A DNA stretch of 64,000 bases from Clostridiales bacterium FE2011 (GTDB lineage: Bacteria; Bacillota; Clostridia; Christensenellales; Aristaeellaceae): contig CP069418.1 of assembly GCA_017569305.1 (NCBI GenBank), positions 992,001 to 1,056,000 on the forward strand, in the 5' to 3' direction. Every line of letters starts with the position of its first letter. Position 1 is the first letter of the stretch. Made by a program: the position numbers and the translations under genes. The notes under the pieces are model-generated. The model saw only the letters and a list, made by a program, of their open reading frames with translations, did no database searches and was not told the DNA's origin. This document shows positions 56,909-64,000 of the stretch, piece by piece.

Positions 56909-57700
56909 TTGAATCAGCTCATTAATTCAAGTGTCCTGGCCAAACAGTACGGCACCTCGGAAAAGCTGAACACCAGGATTTCGATACACACTAAGTATTC
57001 CACCAACAAGCAGGGGTTCGGCTGCTGGATTTCTTCCCACTATCAATTTCCGGCAAACGCTTCCGTGCTGGAGCTTGGCTGCGGAACAGGCGATATGTGG
57101 AAAGATCAGGGAGAACTGATCAGCCGCTGTTCCCGGCTGATCCTTTCGGACTTTTCGGAAGGTATGCTTGGGCAGGCAAAGGAAACCCTGCAGGATGAAG
57201 CCGGAATTGAATACCGTGTCATCGATATCCAGGATATTCCGTATCCGGATCACTCTTTCGATGCGGTTATCGCCAACATGATGCTTTATCATGTGCCGGA
57301 TCTCGCCAGGGGGCTGCGGGAAGTCAGCCGGGTGCTGAAAAAAGACGGCACTTTCTTCTGTGCCACTTTCGGCGAACACGGGATGATGGAATATATCGGC
57401 AGCCTCTTCAGTGACCGGCCTGTTGAAACCGGCATCAATGCCGCTTTCACCCTGCAGAACGGAGCGGAAAAACTGAGTTCCTTTTTCGCAGACGTCCGGC
57501 AGGATTTATACGAAGACTCCCTCGCCGTCACCAATGTGGAGGATATGGTAGACTACATCTATTCCCTCTCCGGCATGTCAGACCTGCGAAGCCTCCCGCG
57601 GGAGACGGTTCGTTCCGTCCTGGCGGCGCATATGACAGAAGGTGTCCTCAGGATCCCAAAGGAATACGGCATGTTCATTGCCCATTCTCCCATAGAATGA
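56909..57700 (+). CDS. Class I SAM-dependent methyltransferase
   Basis: A 263-residue methyltransferase of the UbiE/Methyltransf_11 type. SVLELGCGTGDMWKDQGEL near residue 52 is the SAM-binding motif I, ILSDFSEGMLGQA is motif II and AVIANMMLYHVPDLARGLRE is motif post-IV. Target unknown. Translation starts with TTG at 56909, 8 bases after CGGAGG. It begins a plus-strand run of GNAT, SnoaL-like and phosphoesterase genes. Confidence 0.9.
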   Translation: MNQLINSSVLAKQYGTSEKLNTRISIHTKYSTNKQGFGCWISSHYQFPANASVLELGCGTGDMWKDQGELISRCSRLILSDFSEGMLGQAKETLQDEAGIEYRVIDIQDIPYPDHSFDAVIANMMLYHVPDLARGLREVSRVLKKDGTFFCATFGEHGMMEYIGSLFSDRPVETGINAAFTLQNGAEKLSSFFADVRQDLYEDSLAVTNVEDMVDYIYSLSGMSDLRSLPRETVRSVLAAHMTEGVLRIPKEYGMFIAHSPIE

Positions 57701-57715
57701 ATAAAGGAGCAGCGT

Positions 57716-58816
57716 ATGATTCACCTGAAAAAAGCCTGCACGGAAGATCTTGAAAAGGAATGGCTGTTCGTGAAGGATATGCCCGAGGATGAGAACGGAC
57801 TGACTAACGCCTGGTACAACGTATCCCGGCAGGATTTTGAAGAAAAGGCTCTGCCGGAGATGATCGCCTTTTCCGAAGGCAAAGGCCTGCCGGAAGGCTA
57901 TGTGCCGGAAACCTTCTTCTTTCTCTGGGATGACGATACCATCGTCGGCCAGTTCCGGATCCGCCATTACCTGTGCGAATCCCTGCGGACCGGCGCCGGT
58001 CATATCGGCCAGTTCATTGCGAAGCCTTTCCGTGGAAAAGGATACGGTACGGAAGGCCTTCGCCTGACGCTGAAGGAAGCGCGCAGTATTGTTCCGGAAG
58101 AGGAAATTTACCTGCGGGTCCTCCGGAATAATCCCGCTTCCCTGCGAATTATGCTTAAAAACGGCGGACGCGTTGTGGCTGAAGACGAAGAACACTATTA
58201 TGTCCGGATCGCTAATCCCGGCAAGGGCAGGTATCCTGATCGTGCGGAAGCGGAAAAGCTCCTGGCGGAAGCGGAACAGTGCAACCCCGGCCCCTGGGGC
58301 AATCACAGCCGCACTGCGGCCCACTGTGCGGAAAAGATTGCCCTTTATGCCGGCCTTTGTCCGGAAAAAGCGTACATACTGGGGCTGCTTCACGATATCG
58401 GCCGGAGGTTCGGTGTCCGGCACCTGGGCCATGTTTCTGACGGTTACACCTATATGATGAGCCTGGATTACCCGGACGCCGCCAGGATTTGCCTGACCCA
58501 CTCCTTCAATGAAATGAAATTTGAAGGCTACATCGGAAAAATAGACACCTCGGAGGAAGAAACTGCCCTGATCCGCTCAAAGCTTGCAGAAATCATCCCA
58601 GATGATTATGACCGCCTGATCCAGCTGTGCGATGCCATTTCCGGAGCGGAAGGCGTCATGGATATTGTGGATCGGATGTCTGATGTCAAACGGCGTTACG
58701 GAATATATAATCAGGGAAAATGGGACCGGAACCTGGAGCTGAAAGCTTACTTCGAAGGCAGAATGCAGCGTGACCTGTACGATGCCGTGGAGAAGGACAG
58801 CTACCGGCCGGTGTGA
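57716..58816 (+). CDS. GNAT acetyltransferase fused to an HD-domain hydrolase
   Basis: A 366-residue two-domain protein. Residues about 1-165 are GNAT-like, with FRGKGYGTEGLRL near 103 and ILRVLRNNPASLRIMLKNGG-type sequence near 138-150. Residues about 185-330 are an HD-domain phosphohydrolase: NHSRTAAHCAEKIALYAGL, then GLLHDIGRRFG with the His-Asp pair, and QLCDAISGAEG with the distal Asp. It may acetylate a metabolite and hydrolyse a phosphorylated or nucleotide compound, perhaps linked steps. RBS AAAGGAGCAGCGT. The GNAT-only protein encoded next resembles its N-terminal domain, which suggests duplication. Confidence 0.86.
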   Translation: MIHLKKACTEDLEKEWLFVKDMPEDENGLTNAWYNVSRQDFEEKALPEMIAFSEGKGLPEGYVPETFFFLWDDDTIVGQFRIRHYLCESLRTGAGHIGQFIAKPFRGKGYGTEGLRLTLKEARSIVPEEEIYLRVLRNNPASLRIMLKNGGRVVAEDEEHYYVRIANPGKGRYPDRAEAEKLLAEAEQCNPGPWGNHSRTAAHCAEKIALYAGLCPEKAYILGLLHDIGRRFGVRHLGHVSDGYTYMMSLDYPDAARICLTHSFNEMKFEGYIGKIDTSEEETALIRSKLAEIIPDDYDRLIQLCDAISGAEGVMDIVDRMSDVKRRYGIYNQGKWDRNLELKAYFEGRMQRDLYDAVEKDSYRPV

Positions 58817-58834
58817 AAAAGGAGCGTAGCGATT

Positions 58835-59344
58835 ATGCCGGAACTCAGGAAACTGTCCGTCAATGACGGAATGGATGTATACCAGATGCTGCAGGATATT
58901 CCCCTGGATGAGAACGGGCTGCAGAACAAAGTCAACGGTATGACCTTTGAGGAATATAAAGACTGGCTGATCAAAAAACAGCAGGAGTCTGAAATGGACG
59001 GCATCGTCGACGGCTGGAAGGTTCCCTCCACAACCTACTGGCTGTACGCGGACGGAGTACCGGTCGGCTTTGGCAAGCTGAGGCATTGCCTGACCGATGC
59101 CCTGCGGAAAGCCGGCGGTCATATCGGCTACGGCATTGCCCCGCAATACCGCGGCAAAGGCTACGGAAAAGAGCTTCTGCGGCTGCTCATCGGCGAAGCG
59201 TATCACCGGGGAATCGACAAAGTGCTGGTTACCATTCACCTGGACAACAAGGCATCCCAGGCTGTTGCGCTGGCCAACGGCGGCGTCATCACAGAGCAGA
59301 CAGATGAGCGTGTGCTGGTCTGGATCGATACAAAGCAGGCATAA
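58835..59344 (+). CDS. GNAT-family acetyltransferase
   Basis: A 169-residue GNAT protein. GYGIAPQYRGKGYGKELLRL near residue 100 is the acetyl-CoA loop, and LVTIHLDNKASQAVALANGG follows. The opening PELRKLSVNDGMDVYQMLQD and DENGLQNKVNGM closely parallel the N-terminus of the GNAT-HD protein just upstream, so the two are probably paralogues. RBS AAAGGAGCG. Confidence 0.92.
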   Translation: MPELRKLSVNDGMDVYQMLQDIPLDENGLQNKVNGMTFEEYKDWLIKKQQESEMDGIVDGWKVPSTTYWLYADGVPVGFGKLRHCLTDALRKAGGHIGYGIAPQYRGKGYGKELLRLLIGEAYHRGIDKVLVTIHLDNKASQAVALANGGVITEQTDERVLVWIDTKQA

Positions 59345-59358
59345 GCAGGGAGAAAAGT

Positions 59359-59754
59359 ATGGATTACAAAGCATTCTGGCAGGACGTCCTGTCCCAGAAC
59401 AGGGAGCACTTGTCTTCCTGGTTTCGGGATGATGCTGTCATTCGCTGGCATTGTTCCAACGAGCAGTTTACAGTGGAAGAATACGTCCGGGTCAACTGTG
59501 ATTATCCCAATGACTGGAACGGAGAGATTGAACGCGTTGAAAAGACCGGAAACACCGTCATCCTGGCCGGCCGGGTTTATCCGGTTGACAGGAGTATGTC
59601 CTTTCATGTTGTCAGCTTCCTCCGGATTGAAAATGAAAAAATCACGGAAATGGACGAATACTGGGCCGATGATGGTGAAGCACCTGACTGGCGCCGGGAA
59701 ATGAAAATCGGAAAGCCGATCCGTCAGGCCGCCCAGGGAAAACAGGAAACATGA
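59359..59754 (+). CDS. SnoaL/NTF2-like small protein
   Basis: A 131-residue protein of the NTF2-like cone fold. DYKAFWQDVLSQNREHLSSW, FRDDAVIRWHCSNEQFTVEE and HVVSFLRIENEKITEMDEYW are typical SnoaL-like segments. Role unknown; such domains act as small hydrolases, isomerases or binding modules. RBS AGGGAGAAAAGT. Its stop overlaps the phosphoesterase start in ATGA. Confidence 0.85.
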   Translation: MDYKAFWQDVLSQNREHLSSWFRDDAVIRWHCSNEQFTVEEYVRVNCDYPNDWNGEIERVEKTGNTVILAGRVYPVDRSMSFHVVSFLRIENEKITEMDEYWADDGEAPDWRREMKIGKPIRQAAQGKQET

Positions 59755-60713
59755 AGATCGCTGTTATTTCGGATATTCACGGCAATCTGCCCGCCCTTAA
59801 CGCAGTGCTTGCAGACGCGGAAAAGCAGGGGGCCTCGGAGTACATTTTTGCCGGAGACTACTGCCTGAGCGGTCCCTGGCCGGATGAGTGCATCTCTGTG
59901 ATCCGGCGGATTGAAAACAAACACATCATTCGAGGGAATGAAGAACGCTATCTGGAGAATCTCATCGGCAAAGACCAGAGCGGCTGGACAGACGGCCAGA
60001 TGCAGATCTCCTACTGGTGTTTCAGGAACATCAGTCCTGATAATCTCCGGTATCTGATGGAGCTGCCGCATACCCTGGATTTCACCCGCAGCGGTGTGCA
60101 CATCCATGTTGCGCACGCTTCCGCCGGCTGGATCGGAGACTGTGAAATGGAACAGTGCGGATCTGCCGTTCTCGCGAGAAAATACGCGCAGACTCAAATC
60201 ACACCGGAATTACTTTTACATGATATCCATGGTCTCTGGGATCAGGATACAGACTTTCAGAACCGCCTGTCCGGACTGGAAGAAGGTATTTATCTTTTCG
60301 GTCACACCCATGTGCAGTGGAGTTACAAAGCCCATGGCCGGAACACCTGGCTTGCCAACCCCGGATCCTGCGGTCTGCCCCTGGACGGAATCAGGGACAC
60401 AGTTTCTTACACCATGATAGATATTGCAGAAAACGGAACTGTGAAAGTTGAAGAGATCAGGGTTCCCTTTGACAAGCAGCAGTATGCGGAACTGCTGAGA
60501 ACCACCGCCCAGTTCACTGAGGCAAATATCTGGAGCCGTGTGATCCTCAGGGAGCTTCTCACCGCCCGGGAACACATGGCCTTCTTCCTGCAGCATGCGG
60601 AACAGTATGCCCGGAAAATCGGTGATTTCCGCAGGCCATACACCATGGACACCTGGGAAAAAGCCTATGAGGACTGGACAGCAAAAACCGTTTCCGGGGA
60701 GGATGTCGTATGA
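59751..60713 (+). CDS. Metallophosphoesterase
   Basis: A 320-residue calcineurin-like phosphoesterase. Motifs occur in order: SDIHGNLPAL near residue 7, AGDYCLSG, IIRGNEERY, HVAHASAG and LFGHTHVQWSY, which hold the dimetal ligands. A non-catalytic C-terminal helical part follows. A nucleotide or small-molecule phosphatase role is possible. Its ATG overlaps the SnoaL-like gene, and its stop overlaps the next GNAT gene, each by four bases. Confidence 0.9.
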   Translation: MKIAVISDIHGNLPALNAVLADAEKQGASEYIFAGDYCLSGPWPDECISVIRRIENKHIIRGNEERYLENLIGKDQSGWTDGQMQISYWCFRNISPDNLRYLMELPHTLDFTRSGVHIHVAHASAGWIGDCEMEQCGSAVLARKYAQTQITPELLLHDIHGLWDQDTDFQNRLSGLEEGIYLFGHTHVQWSYKAHGRNTWLANPGSCGLPLDGIRDTVSYTMIDIAENGTVKVEEIRVPFDKQQYAELLRTTAQFTEANIWSRVILRELLTAREHMAFFLQHAEQYARKIGDFRRPYTMDTWEKAYEDWTAKTVSGEDVV

Positions 60714-61168
60714 TTGTTCCTGTAGATCAGTCAAACCTTTATCAGGCTGCTGAAATCCATTCTGTCTCCTGGCAGGATTCACACCGCTCCTTCTGTTCTG
60801 CGGACTTTATTGCCCTGCATACTCCGGAACATCAGCTGGAGTACCTGTCAGAAAAAATCAGGCAGGGCAGCAAAATATACATGCTGCTGGAAGATGAGCC
60901 TGTCGGAATTGTCAGCCTGACCGGCAGTCTGATTGAGGACCTGTATATTCTTCCGGGCCGGCAGAACAAAGGCTATGGAACCATTCTCCTGAAATATGCC
61001 GTCAGTCTCTGTCCGGATACGCCCACGCTATGGATCCTTGAAAACAATGTGAATGCGAAAAGGTTGTACTGCCGGATGGGTTTCAGGGAAACAGGAAACA
61101 GAAACAATATCACAGAGGGACTCGATGAAATCGAGTTCACCCTGACAAACAGACAAGAGGAAAAGTAA
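60710..61168 (+). CDS. GNAT-family acetyltransferase
   Basis: A 152-residue GNAT. IEDLYILPGRQNKGYGTILL near residue 70-90 is the acetyl-CoA loop, and WILENNVNAKRLYCRMGFRE is the usual C-terminal motif. VDQSNLYQAAEIHSVSWQDS opens the protein. It overlaps the phosphoesterase gene by four bases and is followed directly (TAA-ATG) by the racemase gene, so the four genes 59359-61861 appear to be one translationally coupled unit. Confidence 0.92.
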   Translation: MIVPVDQSNLYQAAEIHSVSWQDSHRSFCSADFIALHTPEHQLEYLSEKIRQGSKIYMLLEDEPVGIVSLTGSLIEDLYILPGRQNKGYGTILLKYAVSLCPDTPTLWILENNVNAKRLYCRMGFRETGNRNNITEGLDEIEFTLTNRQEEK

Positions 61169-61861
61169 ATGAAAACAATCGGATTAATCGGCGGAATGAG
61201 CTGGGAAAGCACCATTCCCTACTACAGGATCATCAACGAAAAGGTTAAGGAAATGCTCGGTGGTCTGCACTCTGCCAGGATCATTCTTTACAGCGTTGAA
61301 TTCGCTGAGATTGAGGAATGCCAGGCCACTGGTCAATGGGACAAAAGCGCGGACATTCTGGGAGATGCGGCGAAAAAGCTGGAAGCCGCCGGAGCGGACT
61401 TTATCGTCATCTGCACCAATACCATGCACAAGGTAGCTGATCAGATTCAGGCCGGGATTTCCGTTCCCGTTATCCATATTGCGGATGCGACAGCCGACAG
61501 GCTGGAAGAAGCCCACGTCAGGAAGGTCGCCCTGCTCGGAACAAAATATACAATGGCCCAGGATTTCTACAAATCCAGGCTGATCGCCCGGGGGTTCGAT
61601 GTGCTGATTCCTGACGAAAAAGACGTGGAAATCGTCAACAGCGTAATCTATCAGGAACTGTGTGTGGGCCAAATCAGGGAGGAGTCACGCGCCGAATTCA
61701 GCCGTATCATTGCCGGTCTGAAGGAGAAAGGTGCGGAAGCCGTCATTCTCGGATGCACGGAAATCGGCCTGCTTGTTCAGCAGGAATACTCTGCCCTGAA
61801 GATTTTTGACACAACTGAAATCCATGCGGTCAGGGCAGCCGAGCTCGCCCTGCAGGATTAA
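61169..61861 (+). CDS. Aspartate/glutamate racemase-family protein
   Basis: A 230-residue PLP-independent racemase of the YgeA type. LIGGMSWESTIPYY opens the first domain. The two catalytic cysteines are in VICTNTMHKVADQ and VILGCTEIGLL. Aspartate or another amino acid may be the substrate. The start codon directly follows the TAA of the GNAT gene, and GAGGAAAAGTAA provides the ribosome-binding site. A terminator follows. Confidence 0.92.
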   Translation: MKTIGLIGGMSWESTIPYYRIINEKVKEMLGGLHSARIILYSVEFAEIEECQATGQWDKSADILGDAAKKLEAAGADFIVICTNTMHKVADQIQAGISVPVIHIADATADRLEEAHVRKVALLGTKYTMAQDFYKSRLIARGFDVLIPDEKDVEIVNSVIYQELCVGQIREESRAEFSRIIAGLKEKGAEAVILGCTEIGLLVQQEYSALKIFDTTEIHAVRAAELALQD

Positions 61862-61877
61862 TCGCAACAGGATGTCA

Positions 61878-61902
61878 ATGAGCACCGCAATGCGGTGCTC
61901 AT
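61878..61902. terminator. Short-loop hairpin between convergent genes
   Basis: ATGAGCACCGC (61878-61888) and GCGGTGCTCAT (61892-61902) form an 11-base-pair stem with a three-base loop, followed by TTGCTTTGCTT. It lies between the racemase and phosphotransferase genes. Confidence 0.75.
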
Positions 61903-61926
61903 TTGCTTTGCTTCCACCTTCGTGCG

Positions 61927-62922
61927 TTATTCCGCCCCAAAACCGGCATAGGGAATATCATGGATCAGGCATTCCGTCGCTTCCCCGATGTCTTCTTCCT
62001 CCGGTTCTTCCTCTTCCCGCGCACAGCATTCAAACTCGTCAACGATGGATTCGATCAGCGTCATGTCAATGAACAGGGGGAGCTTCTCCAGCATCTCCTC
62101 GGATACGTCCGTTTCGCTTCTGTATCCCTCCAGCACTGTATCAAAGTACCATTTCATATATGCCATGCGTTTTTTCGGAGCCGGCTCATGCCGGAACCAG
62201 CCAATGCCGTGAGTCCAGACGTGGGCCAGGTCGAACATATACCAGCAGTAAATACAGTTGTCAAAATCGAACACAGTAATATCGCCGGTATTCATGTCCA
62301 CATGGTAATTCCCGTCGCAGAAATCGAAATGAATCAGCCCGTAGTTTCCCGCGTCCATGGGCAGTTTCCCGAATTCATCCAGCCGTCTGTTAATGGCATC
62401 CTTCAGTTCCGCATAGGAATCCGGAATCAGGCGGTCAATATAATCCCGGTTGTATTTATCAAAGAATTCCGGGCGCCGGTGCACCGGTTTGAACTCCCTG
62501 GACAACCTGTGGATCACACCGAGCGCCTTGCCGGTGTTATAGAAGTATTCTTCAAGAGGTGCTCCCTCCCGGTAACGGTAGCCATTGTCACACAGCAGCA
62601 TTCCTTTTGCGTAGGCAAACAGGCTGAGATAGATCTTCTGTCCATCCTTCTCAACGCATTCAACCATCCTGCCGTGAACAGATGGTATCACATCCGCCAC
62701 CGGCGCGCCGTTCTGTGCCAGGTAATGCACAAACTCTGTTTCCGCAAGGTAGTCTTCCTCCCTCCTGTCACCCAGTTCTGAAATGCGGAGCACATATCTC
62801 TTCTCCCCGTCCTTGCTGCAGATCAGAATCCTGTTACGTCCGCCCGGATGTCCGGAGATTGGTTTGATATCACAGTTATCCAACACGTATAAAGCAATAG
62901 CCTGTTCTTCGGTTTTCTTCAA
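61927..62922 (-). CDS. APH-superfamily phosphotransferase, substrate unknown
   Basis: A 331-residue protein with the eukaryotic-kinase-like APH fold. LIHFDFCDGNYHVDMNTGD replaces the usual HGD core by HFD, and VFDFDNCIYCWYMFDLAHVW holds the metal-binding Asp. KRYVLRISELGDRREEDYLA is the ATP-binding side. The variant core resembles homoserine-kinase-type or SrkA/YihE-like members, so a small-metabolite kinase is as likely as drug resistance. The start is TTG at 62922, preceded by GGGGAGATGACTA, three bases after rsgA ends. Confidence 0.82.
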   Translation of the reverse strand: MKKTEEQAIALYVLDNCDIKPISGHPGGRNRILICSKDGEKRYVLRISELGDRREEDYLAETEFVHYLAQNGAPVADVIPSVHGRMVECVEKDGQKIYLSLFAYAKGMLLCDNGYRYREGAPLEEYFYNTGKALGVIHRLSREFKPVHRRPEFFDKYNRDYIDRLIPDSYAELKDAINRRLDEFGKLPMDAGNYGLIHFDFCDGNYHVDMNTGDITVFDFDNCIYCWYMFDLAHVWTHGIGWFRHEPAPKKRMAYMKWYFDTVLEGYRSETDVSEEMLEKLPLFIDMTLIESIVDEFECCAREEEEPEEEDIGEATECLIHDIPYAGFGAE

Positions 62923-62925
62923 TAG

Positions 62926-63918
62926 TCATCTCCCCTTCCACTCACTGTGTTTCCGTTGTTTGCGCTTGTCCATGGCAATATTCATCATCTTTTCATTCTT
63001 TTTGATTTTGCTCCAGTTATTTTCCCGTTCAAGACGATTATACAGTTCCCAGCGTTCGGGAGAAAGCGTGCCGTCCGCCAGCGCACTGCGAACAGCGCAT
63101 CCGGGTTCGCTGCGGTGTGTACAATCGGAAAAGGCACACTGGCTGATCAGATCAGCAATATCACTGAATGTACCGCTGATGCCTTCCTCTGCTGCAACCA
63201 TCCCCAGTTCCCGCAGTCCGGGAGTGTCTATGAAGCTCACTCCGTTGATTTCGATGATTTCCCGGTGTGTGGTTGTATGCCTTCCCTTGGAGTCCGTTTC
63301 CCGGATTTCCCCGGTGCGCATAACCTCTTTCCCTGCCAGCGTATTGATCAGGGTGGATTTCCCCGCGCCGGAGGACCCCAGCAGGGCAATCGTCGTTCCC
63401 GGGATAAAATACTTCTGCAGCCGTTCCAGGCCGAAGCCCGTATAGGAGCTTACTGCCACAGCCTCCATCTGCCCGCTCAGCGTGGCGGTTTCCCGTTCCT
63501 TTTCTTCAACGTCCGCACACTGGTCTGCCTTGGTCAGCACGGCCACCGGCACAGCGCCTCCGGCCGTTATCATGGAAGCATATCGTGCGATCCGGTTCAG
63601 GCTGAAATCCTGGTTCAGGGATGTGATAATAAACACATAATCCATATTGGCGATCAGCGGCTGCACCTGAATGGTTTTTGCGAATCCGTCAGCGTGCCCG
63701 CCCCGGTCCGGACGGTAAAACACCGTCCGCCGGGGCAGGATCGCCCGGATCAGGCTGTCGCCGAACGGATTCTCCGTAATTTCCACATAATCGCCCGCAA
63801 CCGGATATTCATCACGGTATCGCAGGCTCCCGGTCAGCACGCAGTAAAGCTCTTTTGCCCCGTTCCTGACCAGGTATCGGTCCCTGTGGACCAGGATTAC
63901 GCGATACTTTTCTTCCAA
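62926..63918 (-). CDS. rsgA: Ribosome small-subunit GTPase RsgA
   Basis: A 330-residue circularly permuted GTPase that helps late 30S maturation. An N-terminal OB domain (about 1-70) is followed by G4 (LTKADQC at 128-134), then G1 (GSSGAGKST at 181-189) and G3 (DTPG at 231-234), the permuted order. The C-terminal zinc motif is Cys261, Cys266, His268 and Cys274. The length is a little above E. coli RsgA core size but normal. Start is TTG at 63918 after AAAGGAGAGG. It is a housekeeping gene and marks the edge of the accessory region. Confidence 0.96.
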   Translation of the reverse strand: MEEKYRVILVHRDRYLVRNGAKELYCVLTGSLRYRDEYPVAGDYVEITENPFGDSLIRAILPRRTVFYRPDRGGHADGFAKTIQVQPLIANMDYVFIITSLNQDFSLNRIARYASMITAGGAVPVAVLTKADQCADVEEKERETATLSGQMEAVAVSSYTGFGLERLQKYFIPGTTIALLGSSGAGKSTLINTLAGKEVMRTGEIRETDSKGRHTTTHREIIEINGVSFIDTPGLRELGMVAAEEGISGTFSDIADLISQCAFSDCTHRSEPGCAVRSALADGTLSPERWELYNRLERENNWSKIKKNEKMMNIAMDKRKQRKHSEWKGR

Positions 63919-64000
63919 ACGCTTATCCTCTCCTTTTGTTTGGTTTCCCGCCGGAAAATCCGGCTGAAAAAGCCCCTGCGGATCTTCTTTTCCACGGGTT
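63897..64000 (-). CDS. Possible C-terminal end of an upstream gene
   Basis: One minus-strand frame is open from the window edge to TAA at 63899-63897 and reads KKIRRGFFSRIFRRETKQK before its last residues. It is rich in arginine and lysine and would overlap the rsgA start by 22 bases. In many Firmicutes the gene before rsgA is prkC, but nothing here proves that. The other frame, ending just before the rsgA start, reads less like a protein. Confidence 0.3.
   Translation of the reverse strand, partial: PVEKKIRRGFFSRIFRRETKQKERISVWKKSIA

Noticed and set aside
1-64000. tRNA, rRNA, insertion sequences, prophage or integrase genes
   Set aside because: No such sequence was recognised on either strand while reading the gaps and coding regions; weakly conserved small RNAs could still be missed.

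Overview
The window looks like chromosomal DNA of an anaerobic Clostridia-type Firmicute from a gut or rumen. The clues are strong GGAGG ribosome-binding sites with some TTG/GTG starts, LplABC/YtcQ-type sugar importers without their own ATPase, TRAP and CUT1 transporters beside LacI and AraC regulators, and several families typical of Clostridia (CD3324-like, DUF2975/XRE, WYL, MmcQ/YjbR, DUF3795). The taxon is inferred; no rRNA or other phylogenetic marker is present. I see no tRNA, rRNA, transposase, integrase, prophage or CRISPR array.

About 1-44 kb is one large uronate/rhamnose saccharide-use region. (a) 1-5.5 kb, plus strand: end of a LacI regulator, rhamnose mutarotase, an AraC regulator and a permease-permease-binding protein importer. 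(b) 5.6-8.8 kb, minus strand: a GH112 phosphorylase, best read as galactosyl-rhamnose phosphorylase, and an aldo/keto reductase. (c) 9-12.3 kb, plus strand: a DUF5107-TPR protein. (d) 27.1-12.3 kb, minus strand: a likely operon encoding a CUT1 importer, a heparinase II/III-type lyase, DUF2264 protein, GH88 unsaturated glucuronyl hydrolase, GH2 beta-glucuronidase, KduI, KduD, RhaB, RhaA and RhaD. A divergent LacI regulator with a TGTTATCGGTAACA operator controls the head of this operon. (e) 44.0-30.6 kb, minus strand: TRAP transporter, MFS transporter, UxuA, UxuB, UxaB, UxaA, Eda, KdgK and UxaC, with a divergent AraC regulator. Together these enzymes give closed routes. Galacturonate and glucuronate pass through UxaC, then UxaB/UxaA or UxuB/UxuA, to KDG. 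Unsaturated uronate released by GH88 passes through KduI and KduD to KDG. KdgK and Eda then yield pyruvate and glyceraldehyde-3-P. Rhamnose passes through RhaM, RhaA, RhaB and RhaD to DHAP and lactaldehyde. The saccharide-cleaving enzymes have no signal peptides, so imported oligosaccharides are apparently processed in the cytoplasm.

From 45 to 64 kb lies an accessory region of small genes: YcxB-like, cupin, a DUF2975/XRE pair, RidA, a YcaQ-type DNA glycosylase, a HAD hydrolase interrupted by a stop codon, a WYL regulator, a lower-GC flavin reductase, GNAT proteins, a metallophosphoesterase, an Asp/Glu racemase, a kinase-like protein and RsgA. The most striking part is 53.5-56.6 kb. There an AlkD-like glycosylase gene, a three-domain GNAT-nucleotidyltransferase-AAC(6')-like fusion and an APH(3')-like kinase form one compact minus-strand unit, so acetyl, nucleotidyl and phosphoryl transfer to aminoglycosides may be encoded together. 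Other unusual fusions are GNAT-HD, CD3324-HTH-ParB-like and MmcQ-DUF3795. Intergenic gaps of the uronate operon carry ATTCATT-type short direct repeats.
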